Assembly (NCBI GenBank): GCA_023406225.1
Contig: JAEXWS010000033.1
Span: forward strand, 1 to 62,367
DNA length: 62,367 nucleotides
Direction of reading: 5' to 3'
Origin: Bacillota bacterium
GTDB taxonomy: Bacteria > Bacillota > Clostridia > Oscillospirales > Oscillospiraceae
Shown piece after piece: positions 1 through 8,262 of the stretch; position 1 is the first letter of the stretch; each line of letters starts with the position of its first letter. Under the pieces are notes generated by a model that had not been told where the DNA came from, searched no databases, and saw only the letters and a list, made by a program, of their open reading frames with translations. The position numbers and the translations under genes were made by a program.

Positions 1-1195
1 GCTCCAGGCGGAACATTACGCCGGCGCGATGCAGGCCAAGCGGGAGGGAAAGATGGTGGCCTGGGCCACGTCCATCTGCCCCCAGGAGCTGCTGGAGACG
101 CTGGATATCGACGTGGTCTATCCGGAAAACCACGCGGCGGCCATCGGCGCCCGGAAGGACGCGCCCCAGTTCATCGCCAACGCCGAGGCCAAGGGCTATT
201 CCACGGATATCTGCTCTTACGCCCGGGTGAACATGGGCTATGCGGACATCCAGTATTCCGAGGCGGAGAACATCCCTCTGCCGGACCTGATCTTCTGCTG
301 CAGCAACATCTGCAACACGGCCATCAAATGGTATGAGAACCTGGCCAAGACCCTGCATGTGCCCCTGGTGATGTTCGATATGCCCTTCAACCACACGTTC
401 GACATCCCGGAGCACAGCATCAAATACATGCGGGGCCAGATCGAGTACGCCATCGGCCAGCTGGTGGAGATCACCGGCAAAAAGTTCGACTACGACAAGT
501 TCGGAGAGGTCATGAAGGTCTCCTCCGAGAGCGCGCTGTGGTGGCGGCGGGCCACGGACCTGGGGCGGAACCATCCCTCCCCCCTCAACGGCTTCGACAT
601 GTTCAACTACATGGCCATGATCGTCTGCGCCCGGGGCAAGGAGTCCACCAGGGACCTCTTCAAGCTGTGGCACGACGAGATGGCGGAGAAGGTCCGCCTG
701 GGCAAGGGACCCTGGCGGGAGGGCGAGGAGAAGTACCGCATCATGTGGGACGGCATCGCCTGCTGGCCCCATCTGTCCGTCACCTACAAGACTTTGAAAA
801 AGTACGGCATCAACATGGTCACCAGCACCTATCCGGAGTCCTGGACCATCGTGTACGAGAAAAACGATCTGGACGGCATGGCCCGGGCCTACAGCGCAAA
901 CTACGCCAACCGGAACCTGGACTACGGCACCGGCAACGTCATCAAGCTGGTCCGGGACTTCGATCTGGACGGCATCGTTTACCACTCCAACCGGAGCTGC
1001 AAGCTGATGGACTTCCGCCAGTACGAGGTCCAGCGGCGCATCGAGGAGGCCACCGGCGTTCCCTCCGTGGTGTTCGACGGCGACCAGACCGACCCCCGCA
1101 TCTTCTCCCAGGCCCAGTATGAGACCCGCATCCAGGCATTGCTTGAGATGATGGAGGAGAACAAGATCAAAAAGCAGAGAGGTGACCTGAAATGA
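1..1195 (+). CDS. 2-hydroxyacyl-CoA dehydratase, HgdA-type subunit (5' end outside window)
   Basis: One of two related subunits of an oxygen-sensitive iron-sulfur enzyme that removes water from an (R)-2-hydroxyacyl-CoA through a ketyl radical, giving an enoyl-CoA. The frame is open to the first base of the window, so the true start lies upstream; about 398 residues are visible. Landmarks are an N-terminal WATSICPQELL, a CSYARVNMGY segment with a likely cluster-ligand Cys, FCCSNICN, and a C-terminal NRSCKLMDFRQYE followed by VVFDGDQTDPR, all typical of the HgdA/FldB/BcrC superfamily. Its stop overlaps the start of the next subunit gene (ATGA), so the two are translationally coupled. Family is clear; the acyl group (lactoyl, 2-hydroxyglutaryl, phenyllactyl or other) cannot be told from sequence alone. 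Confidence 0.9.
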   Translation, partial: LQAEHYAGAMQAKREGKMVAWATSICPQELLETLDIDVVYPENHAAAIGARKDAPQFIANAEAKGYSTDICSYARVNMGYADIQYSEAENIPLPDLIFCCSNICNTAIKWYENLAKTLHVPLVMFDMPFNHTFDIPEHSIKYMRGQIEYAIGQLVEITGKKFDYDKFGEVMKVSSESALWWRRATDLGRNHPSPLNGFDMFNYMAMIVCARGKESTRDLFKLWHDEMAEKVRLGKGPWREGEEKYRIMWDGIACWPHLSVTYKTLKKYGINMVTSTYPESWTIVYEKNDLDGMARAYSANYANRNLDYGTGNVIKLVRDFDLDGIVYHSNRSCKLMDFRQYEVQRRIEEATGVPSVVFDGDQTDPRIFSQAQYETRIQALLEMMEENKIKKQRGDLK

Positions 1196-2319
1196 ACGAC
1201 GCCCGGACGATCATCGACGCCCTCTGCCGCCAGGCGCTGCATCCCGCCCAAACCATCGGGGAGAGCTGCAGATCCTCCGGCAGGGAGGCGGTGGGGTGCT
1301 TCCCCATCTATACGCCCGAGGAGCTGGTTTACGCGGCGGGCTTCCTGCCCGTGGGCATGTGGGGCGGAAACACGGAGATCAAGCTGGCGGACCGCTACCT
1401 CCAGGGCTTTTGCTGCTCCATCATGCGCTCCAACATCGAGTACGGCATGCGGGGGACGTATAACCGGCTGAAGGCCGTTTTGCTGCCCACCCTGTGCGAT
1501 ACCTTGAAATGCATCTGCGAAAACTGGAAGGTGGCGGTGCCCCAGGTGCCCGTTATCCCGGTGGTGTATCCTCAGAACCGGAACCTTCCGGCAGGGGAGC
1601 AGTACTTAAAAGACGAGTTCCAGCGCGTGCGGGGGGAGCTTGCCCGCCTGGCGGGCCGCAGAGTCACCGACGAGGACCTGGAAGCGGCCTTCGCCCTGTA
1701 TGAGGACTGGCGGGCGGCCATGCGGGACTTCTGCGAGGCCGCGGCGGACCATCCCAAAACGGTGGACGCCAAGGCGCGGCATCTGGTCATCAAGGCGGGC
1801 TGGTTCCTGGACAAGGCCGCCTATACCGCCCGCATCCGGGAGCTGACGGCGGCGCTGCGGGCCATGCCCGCCGAGGAATGCGCGGTCCGTGTGGTGGCCA
1901 CCGGACTGATGGCGGAGCCGGTGGGCATCCTGGACCTTTTGACGGAGAACGGCATCGCCGTGGTGGCGGACGATCTGGCCCAGGAAAGCCGCCAGTTCCG
2001 CACGCCCGCCCGGCCCGGAGGGGACGCCCTCTCCCGGATGGCGTGGCGCGTCATGGACCAGCGGGGCTGCCCCTTCCTCTATGAGGAGGGCAAGAGCCGG
2101 GGCCGGATGCTCATCGATCTGGCGGAGACATACAGGGCCGACGCGGTGGTGACCATGCTGATGAAGTTCTGTGATCCGGACGAGTTCGACTATCCCATCT
2201 ACAAGGCGGAGCTGGAAGCGGCGGGGATCCCCCAGCTCTATCTGGAGGTGGAGCAGCAGATGGACAGCTTCGGCCAGGTGGGCACCCGCATCCAGAGCTT
2301 TGCGGAAATGTTGACGTAA
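1192..2319 (+). CDS. 2-hydroxyacyl-CoA dehydratase, HgdB-type subunit
   Basis: Second subunit of the dehydratase, 375 residues, normal for the family. The N-terminus carries GCFPIYTPEELVYAAGFLPV and GMWGG, the usual opening of this subunit type, followed by Cys-bearing FCCSIMRSN and LPTLCDTLKC. Near the C-terminus MKFCDPDEFDYP and QLYLEVEQQMDSFGQ match the region that closes the active site. The start ATG overlaps the upstream stop by 4 bp. With the preceding subunit and the activator encoded next it forms a complete two-component dehydratase system (component D plus component A). A 2-oxoacid-derived (R)-2-hydroxyacyl-CoA is the expected substrate class; identity is unknown. Confidence 0.9.
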   Translation: MNDARTIIDALCRQALHPAQTIGESCRSSGREAVGCFPIYTPEELVYAAGFLPVGMWGGNTEIKLADRYLQGFCCSIMRSNIEYGMRGTYNRLKAVLLPTLCDTLKCICENWKVAVPQVPVIPVVYPQNRNLPAGEQYLKDEFQRVRGELARLAGRRVTDEDLEAAFALYEDWRAAMRDFCEAAADHPKTVDAKARHLVIKAGWFLDKAAYTARIRELTAALRAMPAEECAVRVVATGLMAEPVGILDLLTENGIAVVADDLAQESRQFRTPARPGGDALSRMAWRVMDQRGCPFLYEEGKSRGRMLIDLAETYRADAVVTMLMKFCDPDEFDYPIYKAELEAAGIPQLYLEVEQQMDSFGQVGTRIQSFAEMLT

Positions 2320-2328
2320 GGAGGGCCC

Positions 2329-3108
2329 ATGTATTTAGGAATCGACATCGGCTCCTCCTCCTCCAAGGCGGCGCTGCTCAATGAGGAAAAGGTGATCGTG
2401 GGGACCCGGGTGGTGAACCTGGGCACCGGCACCAAGGGCATCCAGACGGCGCTGAGCGAGCTGTATGACCAGGCGGGCATCGCCCCCGGACAGGTCCGTT
2501 ACACGGTGGTCACCGGTTACGGGCGGCTGCTGTACGGCGAGGCCGACAAACAGATTACGGAGATCACCTGCCACGCCAAGGGCATCCACTTTCTGATGCC
2601 CCAGGTGCGGACGGTGGTGGATATCGGCGGCCAGGATTCCAAGGTCATCCGCATGGACGGCGGCGGCAACGTGCAGAACTTCGTCATGAACGAGAAATGC
2701 GCCGCGGGAACGGGCCGGTTCCTGGAGGTCATGGCCCGGGTGCTGGGCTGCTCCATCGGGGAGCTCAGCGATCTGGCGGCCCGGGCCACCCGGGATGTGG
2801 CCATCTCCAGTGTGTGCACCGTGTTCGCGGAGAGTGAGGTCATCTCCCAGCTCTCCCAGGGCCAGCATCCCGACGACGTGGCCCGGGGCGCCCTGCGGGC
2901 GGTGGCCAAGCGGGTGGCGGGACTGTGCGGCCGGGTGGGGGTGGAGGACGCCGTCGCCATGAGCGGCGGCGTGGCCCTCAACCGGACGATGGTGGAGGTC
3001 CTGGGCCAGGAGCTGGACCGGACCGTGATTCCCGCGCCGGACTCCCAGGCGGTGGGCGCCATCGGCGCGGCCATCCTGGCCCGGGAGCAGTACCACAAGA
3101 GCCGCTGA
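2329..3108 (+). CDS. ATP-dependent activator of 2-hydroxyacyl-CoA dehydratase (HgdC-like)
   Basis: Homodimeric [4Fe-4S] ATPase of the BadF/BadG/BcrA family (ASKHA fold) that injects one high-energy electron into the dehydratase at the cost of ATP, after which the dehydratase turns over many times. Visible motifs are the phosphate-binding loop LGIDIGSSSSKA at the N-terminus, VVDIGGQDSKVI, the cluster-ligand segment NEKCAAGTGRFLE, a second Cys in SSVCTVFAESE, and a C-terminal MSGGVALNRTM adenosine loop. The length of 259 residues is typical. A strong AAGGAGG site sits 9 bp after the dehydratase stop, so the gene is in the same transcript. It is normally reduced by ferredoxin or flavodoxin; none is encoded here. 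Confidence 0.93.
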   Translation: MYLGIDIGSSSSKAALLNEEKVIVGTRVVNLGTGTKGIQTALSELYDQAGIAPGQVRYTVVTGYGRLLYGEADKQITEITCHAKGIHFLMPQVRTVVDIGGQDSKVIRMDGGGNVQNFVMNEKCAAGTGRFLEVMARVLGCSIGELSDLAARATRDVAISSVCTVFAESEVISQLSQGQHPDDVARGALRAVAKRVAGLCGRVGVEDAVAMSGGVALNRTMVEVLGQELDRTVIPAPDSQAVGAIGAAILAREQYHKSR

Positions 3109-3163
3109 AAACAGACCGGGCGGCGGCCCGGACCCCATTAATCAAAGAGAGGAACATGTCATC

Positions 3164-4471
3164 ATGGATTGGAAAGAATATTACAAGCAGCATCTGGTAT
3201 CCGCGGAGGAGGCGGTTTCCCACATCAAGTCCGGAGACTGGGTGGTGCCGTCCCACGCCGCGTCCGAGCCGGAATACCTGTTTGATGCGCTGCTCAAGCG
3301 CAGCGGCGAGCTGCGGGACGTGCGCATCTGGCAGGGGCTGAACATCGGGGCCGCCAAGTACGCCCGCCCCGAGTACACGGAGAGCTTCAAGGTCAGCTCC
3401 GTATTCCTGGGCGGCCAGAACCGGGAATGCATCCAAAACGGCCGGGGCGAGTTCACCCCCATGGCCTTTTCCCTTCAGCCCCGGGCGATGCGCACCGGCG
3501 CGGTGCCCTGCGACGTGTACCTGGGCCAGGTGACGCCTCCCGACGACGAGGGCTATTGCAGCTTCGGCCTGTCCGTGGACTTCGCCCGCTCCTGCGTGGA
3601 GGCCGCCAAGCTGAAGATCGTCCAGGTGAACCGCAACATGCCCCGCACCTGCGGCGACACCAAGGTCCATGTGACGGAGCTGGACTACTTCGTGGAGGCG
3701 GACACCCCCCTCTATGAACTGCCCCTCATCGACAGCAGCGACCCCATTGTGGACCGGATCGGCGCCAACATCGCCTCGCTGATCGACGACGGCGCCACCC
3801 TCCAGATGGGCCAGGGCAAGATCCCCAACGCCATCCTCAAGTGCCTGTTCGACAAGAAGGATCTGGGCATCCACACGGAGGTCTTTTCCGACAACCTTCT
3901 GCCCCTGATCGAGGCGGGCGTGATCAACGGAGCCCGCAAGAGCATCAACCAGGGCAAGATCGTCTCCACCTTCATCCAGGGCACCCGGGCGCTGTACGAT
4001 TTTGCGGACGGCAACGACATGGTGCAGCTCCATCCCGTGGACTATACGAACCACGTGGGCGTCATCGCCCAGAACGACAACATGGTGGCCATCAACTCCG
4101 CCATCGAGGTGGACCTGACCGGCCAGGTGGCGGCGGACGCCATGGGCATGACGCAGTTCTCCGGCATCGGCGGCCAGCTGGACTTTATCCGGGGCGCGGC
4201 GCTGAGCCGCGGCGGCAAGCCCGTCATCGCCCTGCCCGCCACGGCGAAAAAAGGGAGCATTTCCCGCATCGTGGCCCGGATGCAGGCCGGCACCCCCATT
4301 GCAACGCCCCGGAACGACGTCTTTTATGTGGTCACCGAGTACGGCGTGGCGGAGCTGTTCGGCAAGTGCCTGCGGGACCGGGCCAAGGCGCTGATCTCCA
4401 TCGCGGCCCCCCAGTTCCGGGAGGACCTGGAACGGGACTTCTTCGAGCTTTACAAAAAGTCCGGCATCTGA
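3164..4471 (+). CDS. Acyl-CoA:acetate CoA-transferase, 4-hydroxybutyrate CoA-transferase/acetyl-CoA hydrolase family
   Basis: Moves CoA between acetyl-CoA (or another acyl-CoA) and a carboxylate; here the logical acceptor is the 2-hydroxyacid that the neighbouring dehydratase needs as its CoA thioester. The 435-residue length fits the family. AINSAIEVDLTGQV contains the family's catalytic Glu that forms the glutamyl-CoA thioester, and SGIGGQLDFIRGA with KPVIALPATA are the usual C-terminal CoA-binding segments. An AGAGAGGAAC site precedes the ATG and only 55 bp separate it from the activator gene. The same family contains butyryl-CoA:acetate CoA-transferases, so a role in butyrate release cannot be excluded; the operon position favours 2-hydroxyacid activation. 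Confidence 0.85.
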   Translation: MDWKEYYKQHLVSAEEAVSHIKSGDWVVPSHAASEPEYLFDALLKRSGELRDVRIWQGLNIGAAKYARPEYTESFKVSSVFLGGQNRECIQNGRGEFTPMAFSLQPRAMRTGAVPCDVYLGQVTPPDDEGYCSFGLSVDFARSCVEAAKLKIVQVNRNMPRTCGDTKVHVTELDYFVEADTPLYELPLIDSSDPIVDRIGANIASLIDDGATLQMGQGKIPNAILKCLFDKKDLGIHTEVFSDNLLPLIEAGVINGARKSINQGKIVSTFIQGTRALYDFADGNDMVQLHPVDYTNHVGVIAQNDNMVAINSAIEVDLTGQVAADAMGMTQFSGIGGQLDFIRGAALSRGGKPVIALPATAKKGSISRIVARMQAGTPIATPRNDVFYVVTEYGVAELFGKCLRDRAKALISIAAPQFREDLERDFFELYKKSGI

Positions 4472-4521
4472 GCACGCGCTCTGAAAGTATAAGCCATATC
4501 AATTTTTAGGAGGAACACGAC

Positions 4522-5598
4522 ATGAAAAAGACCCGCACTCTTGTATCCCTGGTCCTGGCCCTGGTAATGGTCCTGACCCTGGCCGCCTGCGGCGGCGGCG
4601 ACGCCAAGACGCCCGCGAACGACGGTTCCGGCGGCTCCGGCGGCGCGGCGGACGACACCGTTTACACCATCACCGCCGGCGGCACCGTCCCCGACGAGCA
4701 CCCCATTTCCCAGGGCATGTTCGAGTTTGAACGGGTGGCCGAGGAGCTGTCCGGCGGCCGCATCCAGGTGGAGACTTACGTGAACAACACCCTGGGCGGA
4801 AGCCGGGAGCTGGTGGAGGCCGTGCAGGCGGGCGAGCTCCAGATGTGCGAGACCAGCCAGTCCATGTACGCGAGCTTCACCGAGGAGCTGATGAGCGTGG
4901 GCCTGCCCTTCCTGTTCAAAAACCGCGAGGCCGCCTATGCCTTCTATGACAGCGAGGTGGGCGACCAGATCTCCCAGGCCATCTGCGACCAGACCGGCAT
5001 CCGCATCGTGGGCTATTTTGAAAACGGCATCCGCCAGCTCACCAACTCCAAGCGTCCCATCCTCACCCCCGACGACATGAAGGGCCTGAAGATCCGCGTC
5101 ATGGAGTCCCCCTTGTATATCGAGATGTTCACCGAGATGGGCGCCAACCCCATGCCCATGTCCTTCAGCGAACTGTATACCGCGCTGCAGCAAAAGACCG
5201 TGGACGGCCAGGACAATCCCTACGCCATCACCGCCACCAACGCCTTCTATGAGGTCCAGAAATACATGACCGACCTGAGCCACACCTTTGACATCACCTG
5301 CTACTCCATCAACGACGCGTTCTACCAGAGCCTGCCCGACGACTTGAAGGACGTGGTGGACCAGGCTGCGGCCGCCGCCGTGAAGGTGAACCGCGAGCAG
5401 TCTGTGGAGAAGGAAGCCGAGTATATCAAGACCATCCAGGACGGCGGCTGCGAGATCACCTTCCTGACCGACGAGCAGCGCCAGGTCTTCAAGGACGCCA
5501 CCGCCGGGTGCTATGATTTCTTCACCAAGAACTACAATCCCACCGTTACCCTGGAGACCGTCATGGCCAAGGCCGAGGAAGTGAACGCGGCCAACTGA
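4522..5598 (+). CDS. dctP: TRAP transporter substrate-binding lipoprotein, DctP family
   Basis: Extracytoplasmic receptor of a tripartite ATP-independent periplasmic-type transporter that binds an organic anion and hands it to the membrane permease. The N-terminus is a lipoprotein signal: charged MKKTR, a hydrophobic stretch, then LAAC with Cys at residue 23, followed by a Gly/Ser-rich linker to about residue 45. The mature domain has the DctP features GANPMPMSFSELYTALQ and DGQDNPYA; the preceding KGLKIRV segment holds the Arg that in this family pairs with the substrate carboxylate. It has a TTTTTAGGAGGAACAC ribosome site and lies 50 bp after the CoA-transferase. Substrate is probably a carboxylate such as a sugar acid or 2-hydroxyacid, inferred from neighbours. 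Confidence 0.92.
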   Translation: MKKTRTLVSLVLALVMVLTLAACGGGDAKTPANDGSGGSGGAADDTVYTITAGGTVPDEHPISQGMFEFERVAEELSGGRIQVETYVNNTLGGSRELVEAVQAGELQMCETSQSMYASFTEELMSVGLPFLFKNREAAYAFYDSEVGDQISQAICDQTGIRIVGYFENGIRQLTNSKRPILTPDDMKGLKIRVMESPLYIEMFTEMGANPMPMSFSELYTALQQKTVDGQDNPYAITATNAFYEVQKYMTDLSHTFDITCYSINDAFYQSLPDDLKDVVDQAAAAAVKVNREQSVEKEAEYIKTIQDGGCEITFLTDEQRQVFKDATAGCYDFFTKNYNPTVTLETVMAKAEEVNAAN

Positions 5599-5611
5599 TG
5601 TTGAAAACGGA

Positions 5612-5641
5612 TTGCGGAGCGGCGGCGGCGCCGCTCCGCAA
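5612..5641 (+). promoter_or_regulatory. Intercistronic stem-loop between dctP and dctQ
   Basis: A perfect 12-bp GC-rich inverted repeat (arms TTGCGGAGCGGC and GCCGCTCCGCAA, 6-base loop) lies 13 bp after the dctP stop and 24 bp before dctQ. There is no T-run, so it is more likely an mRNA-stabilising or attenuating hairpin than a full terminator. Such elements often let a binding-protein gene be expressed above its permease genes; that role is inferred here. Confidence 0.6.
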
Positions 5642-5665
5642 AGTCCCAAGGAGAAAGGGAACAGC

Positions 5666-6148
5666 ATGAAAATATTGACCTTTATCGACCGTCATCTGGA
5701 GGAGATGCTCTGCGCCGTGCTGCTGTCGGCCATGACCATCGTGATCTTTATGCAGATCGTCTTCCGCGTTTTCGGCCTGCCTCTGTCTTGGACGGAGGAG
5801 ATCGGCCGCTACATGTTCATCTGGCTCATCTACATCGGCTGCGCCTCCGCCATCCGCAAGCGCAAGCACATCTGCGTGGAGCTGCTGGACCTGGTTTTGA
5901 AGGACCGGGGCCGGTTTGTGCTGAGCATCATTTCCAATGTGATCTTCCTGATTTTTGCGGGCATTTTGACCTATTACGGCTTCTTTGTGGTCCAGAGAGT
6001 CTCCGCGCAGCTCTCTCCCGCCATTCGGATGCCCATGTCCATCCCCTATGCATCCGTCCTGGTGGGCAGCGCGCTGATGTTCATCCGCCTGATCCAGGAC
6101 ACGATCGCCCGGTTTAAAGAGAGAAAGGAGGAACTGAAGGCATTATGA
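5666..6148 (+). CDS. dctQ: TRAP transporter small permease, DctQ family
   Basis: Small membrane subunit of the TRAP transporter, 160 residues with four predicted membrane helices (around residues 15-37, 48-66, 86-108 and 127-147). The segment WTEEIGRYMFIWLIYIG after the first helix is the characteristic DctQ signature. The ATG at 5666 is chosen because AAGGAGAAAGGG lies at the right distance and the first helix follows directly; an upstream in-frame start would add 18 residues made from the intercistronic hairpin. The stop overlaps the start of the large permease (ATGA), as is common for DctQM pairs. Confidence 0.9.
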   Translation: MKILTFIDRHLEEMLCAVLLSAMTIVIFMQIVFRVFGLPLSWTEEIGRYMFIWLIYIGCASAIRKRKHICVELLDLVLKDRGRFVLSIISNVIFLIFAGILTYYGFFVVQRVSAQLSPAIRMPMSIPYASVLVGSALMFIRLIQDTIARFKERKEELKAL

Positions 6149-7434
6149 CGAATCTGATTTTATTCGGCTCCTTCTTTATCCTGCTGCTGTTGAAGGTGCC
6201 CATCGGCGTTTCCGTGGGCATGTCCATCGTACTGTATCTGACCACCTGCAGCACCCAGCCCCTGACCTATCTTGCCACCAACATGTTTACCGCGGTGGAT
6301 TCCTTCCCCCTGATGGCCATCCCCTTCTTTATCCTGGCGGGCGGATTGATGGAGGGCGGCGGATTGAGCAAGCGCCTGGCGGATCTGGGCGGCGCGGCGG
6401 TGGGCCACATCACGGGCGGCTTCGCCATCGTGACGGTGCTCACCTGCATGTTCTTCGGCGCCATCTCCGGCTCCGGTCCGGCCACCGTGGCCGCCATCGG
6501 CGCGGTGATGGTCCCCGCCATGATCGAGCACGGCTATGACAAGGCCTTCTCCGTGGCGCTGATCGCGGCCTCCGGCTGCCTGGGCGTCATCGTGCCGCCC
6601 AGCATCCCCATGGTGCTGTACGGCGTGTCCACCGGCGCGTCTGTGGGCACCATGTTCATGGGCGGCTTCGGTCCCGCCATCGTCCTGGGCGGCGCGCTGT
6701 GCGTGCTGAGCATCGTGGTCTCCAGAAAGCGGGGCTACAAGGGCAACGGACAGAAGTTCTCCCTGGCCAATCTCTGGAAGCAGTTCAAAAACTCCATCTG
6801 GGCCCTGCTGGTGCCGGTCATCATCCTGGGCGGCATCTACGGCGGCTATTTCACCCCCACCGAGGCGGCGGTCATCGCCTGCGTGTACGGCCTGGTGGCC
6901 GGCGCGGTCATCTACCGGGAGCTGAGCTGGAAGAAGCTGTACGATTCCCTGATCGGCTCCGCAGAGACGGTGGGCACCGTGCTCATCATGGTGGGCACCG
7001 GCACCGTGCTGGGCAAGATTTTGGCGCTGGAGCGCATCCCCGACGCCATCATGAACGGCATGACCTCCCTCACCGACAACAAGTTCGTCATTTTGCTGCT
7101 GATCAACCTGCTGCTTTTGGTGGTGGGCTGCATCATGGACACCACCCCCGCCATTTTGATCCTCTCGCCCATCCTGTATCCCGTGGCCCAGGCCTTCGGC
7201 ATCGGCATCTTCCACTTCGGCCTCATCATGATCACCAATATGGCCATCGCCTTCATCACCCCGCCCGTGGGCGTGAACCTGTTCGTGGCCTCCGGCATGA
7301 CCAAGATGAAATTCACCGACCTTTGCAAGGCCATCGTGCCGTTTATTCTGGTGATGTTCGGCGCGCTGATCCTGATCACGTATATCCCCGCCATCACCGA
7401 GGCGCTCCCAAGGCTCTTGGGCATGATCGAGTGA
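6145..7434 (+). CDS. dctM: TRAP transporter large permease, DctM family
   Basis: The transport-channel subunit, 429 residues with about a dozen hydrophobic segments, driven by an ion gradient (usually Na+) rather than ATP. Typical DctM landmarks are the early IPFFILAGGLMEGGGLS, FGAISGSGPATVAAIG, GCLGVIVPPSIPMVLYG, GGYFTPTEAAV and the late FITPPVGVNLFVASG. It is coupled to dctQ by a 4-bp overlap. With DctP and DctQ it forms a complete importer for the substrate of the surrounding pathway. The closest family types carry C4-dicarboxylates, sugar acids or 2-oxo/2-hydroxyacids; the exact ligand is not readable from sequence. Confidence 0.93.
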   Translation: MTNLILFGSFFILLLLKVPIGVSVGMSIVLYLTTCSTQPLTYLATNMFTAVDSFPLMAIPFFILAGGLMEGGGLSKRLADLGGAAVGHITGGFAIVTVLTCMFFGAISGSGPATVAAIGAVMVPAMIEHGYDKAFSVALIAASGCLGVIVPPSIPMVLYGVSTGASVGTMFMGGFGPAIVLGGALCVLSIVVSRKRGYKGNGQKFSLANLWKQFKNSIWALLVPVIILGGIYGGYFTPTEAAVIACVYGLVAGAVIYRELSWKKLYDSLIGSAETVGTVLIMVGTGTVLGKILALERIPDAIMNGMTSLTDNKFVILLLINLLLLVVGCIMDTTPAILILSPILYPVAQAFGIGIFHFGLIMITNMAIAFITPPVGVNLFVASGMTKMKFTDLCKAIVPFILVMFGALILITYIPAITEALPRLLGMIE

Positions 7435-7444
7435 GGTGGACTTC

Positions 7445-8191
7445 GTGTTTGACATCACAGGGAAGCGGGCCATCGTTACCGGCGGCAGCCGGGGCATCGG
7501 GCTGACCCTGGCAAAGACCCTGTATGACGCGGGGGCGGCCGTGGCGGTCACCGGCAGCGGGGAGAGCATTCACGCCGCGGCGTCTCAGATCGGAGACGCC
7601 GGGCGGGTCCGGGGCTTTATCGCGGACTTCCGGGACAGCGCCGCTGTGGAGCGCTGCTTTGGAGAGGCCAGGGACTTCCTGGGCGGCGTGGATATCCTGG
7701 TGAACAACGCCGGGACCCAGATCCGCCATCCCTGCGAGGATTTTCCCCTGGAGGAATTTTGCCAGGTGATGCAGGTGAACCTGGTCTCAGCCTTTCAGAT
7801 GGCCCAACTGGCCGGACGGGAGATGCTGGCTCAGGGGAGCGGCAAGATCATCAACATCGCCTCCATGCTCAGCTTTTTCGGCGGACACAACGTCCCGGCC
7901 TATACGGCCTCCAAGGGCGGCATCGCCCAGCTGACAAAGGCCCTGTCCAACGGCTGGGCGGCCCGCGGCGTGAACGTGAACGCCATCGCCCCGGGGTATC
8001 TGGCAACAGACAACACCGCCGCCATCCGCGCCGACCCGGTGCGGAACGAGGAGATTCTCAGCCGCATCCCGGCGGGCCGCTGGGGCCGGCCGGAGGATTT
8101 GGCGGGCGCGCTGCTGTTTTTGGCCTCCTCCGCCTCGGATTACCTCTCCGGCGTGGTGCTGCCGGTGGATGGCGGCTTCATGGGCAGATAA
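7445..8191 (+). CDS. SDR family NAD(P)-dependent oxidoreductase (gluconate 5-dehydrogenase/KduD-like)
   Basis: Classical short-chain dehydrogenase of about 248 residues. The Rossmann motif VTGGSRGIG, the NNAG motif, the catalytic Ser region (NIASMLS), the catalytic YTASKGG Tyr-Lys pair, and the C-terminal GVVLPVDGGFMGR are all present. The subgroup resembles gluconate 5-dehydrogenase and 2-dehydro-3-deoxy-D-gluconate 5-dehydrogenase, which fits the sugar-acid genes downstream. Two GTG starts are possible, at 7436 and 7445; the second is preferred because GAGGTGG then lies at a usable distance. The gene follows dctM by about 10 bp. A hairpin with T-run after its stop may reduce read-through to the next genes. 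Confidence 0.88.
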   Translation: MFDITGKRAIVTGGSRGIGLTLAKTLYDAGAAVAVTGSGESIHAAASQIGDAGRVRGFIADFRDSAAVERCFGEARDFLGGVDILVNNAGTQIRHPCEDFPLEEFCQVMQVNLVSAFQMAQLAGREMLAQGSGKIINIASMLSFFGGHNVPAYTASKGGIAQLTKALSNGWAARGVNVNAIAPGYLATDNTAAIRADPVRNEEILSRIPAGRWGRPEDLAGALLFLASSASDYLSGVVLPVDGGFMGR

Positions 8192-8195
8192 GAGG

Positions 8196-8235
8196 ACGGC
8201 CGGCGGAACGGAGCTTCGTTTCGCCGGCCGTTTTA
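8196..8235 (+). terminator. Intrinsic terminator or attenuator after the SDR gene
   Basis: Arms ACGGCCGGCG and CGCCGGCCGT flank a 16-base loop and are followed by TTTTAT. It lies between two co-directional genes of the same pathway, so it may set the downstream part (hydroxyacid dehydrogenase, UxaA, Eda, kinase) at a lower level rather than end the transcript. Confidence 0.7.
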
Positions 8236-8262
8236 TCAGTTGAAAACGAAAGGAGGCGCGCC

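Noticed and set aside
3164..4471. Propionate or succinyl CoA-transferase assignment
   Set aside because: The sequence fits the broad 4-hydroxybutyrate/acetyl-CoA hydrolase family, but nothing visible fixes the acyl group, so a specific substrate name is not given.
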